The notes beneath the pieces were generated by a model. The model was not told where the DNA came from and ran no database searches. It was given only the letters and a program-made list of their open reading frames with translations. From JAWVFK01 sp033856175 (GTDB taxonomy: Bacteria > Actinomycetota > Thermoleophilia > Solirubrobacterales > 70-9), in NCBI GenBank assembly GCA_033856175.1, contig JAWVFK010000003.1, positions 1-30,768 of the forward strand: a DNA stretch of 30,768 bases. Reading direction: 5' to 3'. The position numbers and the translations under genes were made by a program. Shown one piece after another: positions 29,931 through 30,768 of the stretch (position 1 is its first letter; each line of letters opens with the position of its first letter).

Positions 29931-30768
29931 CTAGGGGCCGGTCGGCACCTGGGTCGGGTCGCAGTCGAGCGTCCCGTGATCCGTGAACGGCGTCGAGCCA
30001 TCGCCGGGGTCGCGCTCGTTGGAGCCCGGGCAGCGCTTGCGCTTGTTCAGCTGCAAGAGGCCGTTGATCGGGTCGAAGACCTGGTTTATGGGCACCGGCC
30101 CGGCGAGGATCGCGCCGACCAGCTGGGGAAGGCTCGGTGTCGGGGTGGAGAGCGTGAAGGCGTTGAAGGTCGTCGAGATCCGCGAGCTGCCGCCGTTGGC
30201 GTCCCAGAACCCGGAGACGCCGCTGAAGTCATCGAACCAGCCGCTGATCGCCTCGTTGGTGACGTAGGGCCTAAAGAACGCCAGCTGGGGCAGCCCGCCT
30301 TCCAGCGATGAGGTGGTGGCGGGGAAGGCGCCCTCGCGGCTGGCGCCGTTTCTGACCACAGGGCCGGCGGCGATCTTGCCGAGCGGGATCTGCAGTCGGG
30401 TCAGGTCGATCAGGTCGTTTGCCTTGCCCGGGGCGTGGACGATGCGGTCGAGGTCGCGGATCGCCGGCACAGCGTCGTTGGCAAAGCCGCGCAGGTTGGC
30501 GGCAAAGGGCTGGAGCTTCTTGGCGACGGGCTTTGAGGCGTTGACGAGGGGGTCGAGGTCATCGAGGGTCGAGCGCAGGTTCACCGCGGTCGTGTTGAAG
30601 GTCCGCATGAAGCCCGGCAGCTCGGTCAGGGCGCTCGATAGCGAGGCCGACTGCCGCCCGATCGCGCCCATCATCAGATCGACGTTGTGGATCAGGGCAG
30701 AGACGTCGGGGGCGCGGGAGTCAAGCGCCGAGGTAAGTGCTGCGGAGTCGACGATCAGCGACTCGAGC
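29931..30768 (-). CDS. Mce/MlaD-family protein, C-terminal part (partial, start beyond window)
   Basis: This is the C-terminal portion (about 278 residues visible) of a mammalian-cell-entry/MlaD-family lipid-transport protein. The frame is open to the window edge. The visible part has the long heptad-like helical region with many NLRSTLDDLDPLV-type repeats (ALTSALDSRAPDVSALIHNV, LTELPGFMRTFNTT, FAANLRGFANDAVPAI) that follows the Mce domain. A proline/glycine-rich globular end and a charged, cysteine-containing tail (KRKRCPGSN, TLDCDPTQ) follow. In actinobacteria such proteins come as operons of several Mce genes with YrbE permeases, so more should lie to the right. The Mce domain itself is outside the window, so the call rests on the helical region and C-terminal style. 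Confidence 0.75.
   Translation of the reverse strand, partial: LESLIVDSAALTSALDSRAPDVSALIHNVDLMMGAIGRQSASLSSALTELPGFMRTFNTTAVNLRSTLDDLDPLVNASKPVAKKLQPFAANLRGFANDAVPAIRDLDRIVHAPGKANDLIDLTRLQIPLGKIAAGPVVRNGASREGAFPATTSSLEGGLPQLAFFRPYVTNEAISGWFDDFSGVSGFWDANGGSSRISTTFNAFTLSTPTPSLPQLVGAILAGPVPINQVFDPINGLLQLNKRKRCPGSNERDPGDGSTPFTDHGTLDCDPTQVPTGP

Noticed and set aside
1..30768. Mobile elements, prophage genes and CRISPR arrays
   Set aside because: No transposase, integrase, terminal repeats or regularly spaced repeats were seen; composition is uniform across the window.

Overview
The window is about 31 kb of high-GC, gene-dense chromosome. It fits a deep-branching actinobacterium of the Thermoleophilia/Solirubrobacterales type. 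That placement is an inference from gene content (a 14-subunit-type nuo operon, class II ribonucleotide reductase, Mce/MlaD protein, NarL and OmpR regulators, topA-tmk-holB synteny) and base composition; no rRNA is present. I see no insertion sequence, prophage or CRISPR array.

Region 1 (1-8053, minus strand): the promoter-proximal part of a respiratory complex I operon in the order nuoA, nuoB, nuoC, nuoD, a fused nuoE-nuoF gene, nuoG and nuoH (cut by the window edge). Each gene overlaps the next by a few bases. Across a 155-bp divergent spacer holding two long inverted repeats lies a small unrecognised membrane protein (8209-8643). It converges on a flavin reductase. A lipoprotein cytochrome c, seryl-tRNA synthetase and a NarL-type response regulator follow on the plus strand.

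Region 2 (11461-19293): methionine sulfoxide reductase B, an RpoD-like sigma factor, a membrane histidine kinase with a histidine-rich sensor, adenosylcobalamin-dependent ribonucleotide reductase, a hemolysin III/PAQR-like protein and the siroheme-pathway dehydrogenase. Several pairs converge with overlapping or abutting 3' ends.

Region 3 (19328-21955, minus strand): a three-gene operon of exported proteins with no function I can name. It holds two small paralogous secreted proteins and a 551-residue protein with an Fn3-like domain, an Ig-like domain and a duplicated C-terminal domain of about 155 residues. Its leader carries a possible FliA/WhiG-type promoter. This is the best candidate for an undescribed system here, probably a cell-surface or matrix assembly.

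Region 4 (22244-28931, plus strand): topA, tmk, holB, a histidine kinase, an OmpR-type regulator and tRNA-Thr(CGT). The topoisomerase is the archaeal type of IA enzyme although it sits in the usual actinobacterial topA-tmk-holB setting.

Region 5 (28932-30768): a hotdog thioesterase and a cyclophilin diverge from a 27-bp spacer, followed by the C-terminal part of an Mce/MlaD-family protein that runs off the window.

Many starts are GTG or TTG without a Shine-Dalgarno sequence and have a TAnnnT-like hexamer 6-9 nt upstream, suggesting common leaderless transcription. Other genes (nuoB, nuoC, nrdJ, the secreted operon) have clear Shine-Dalgarno sites.
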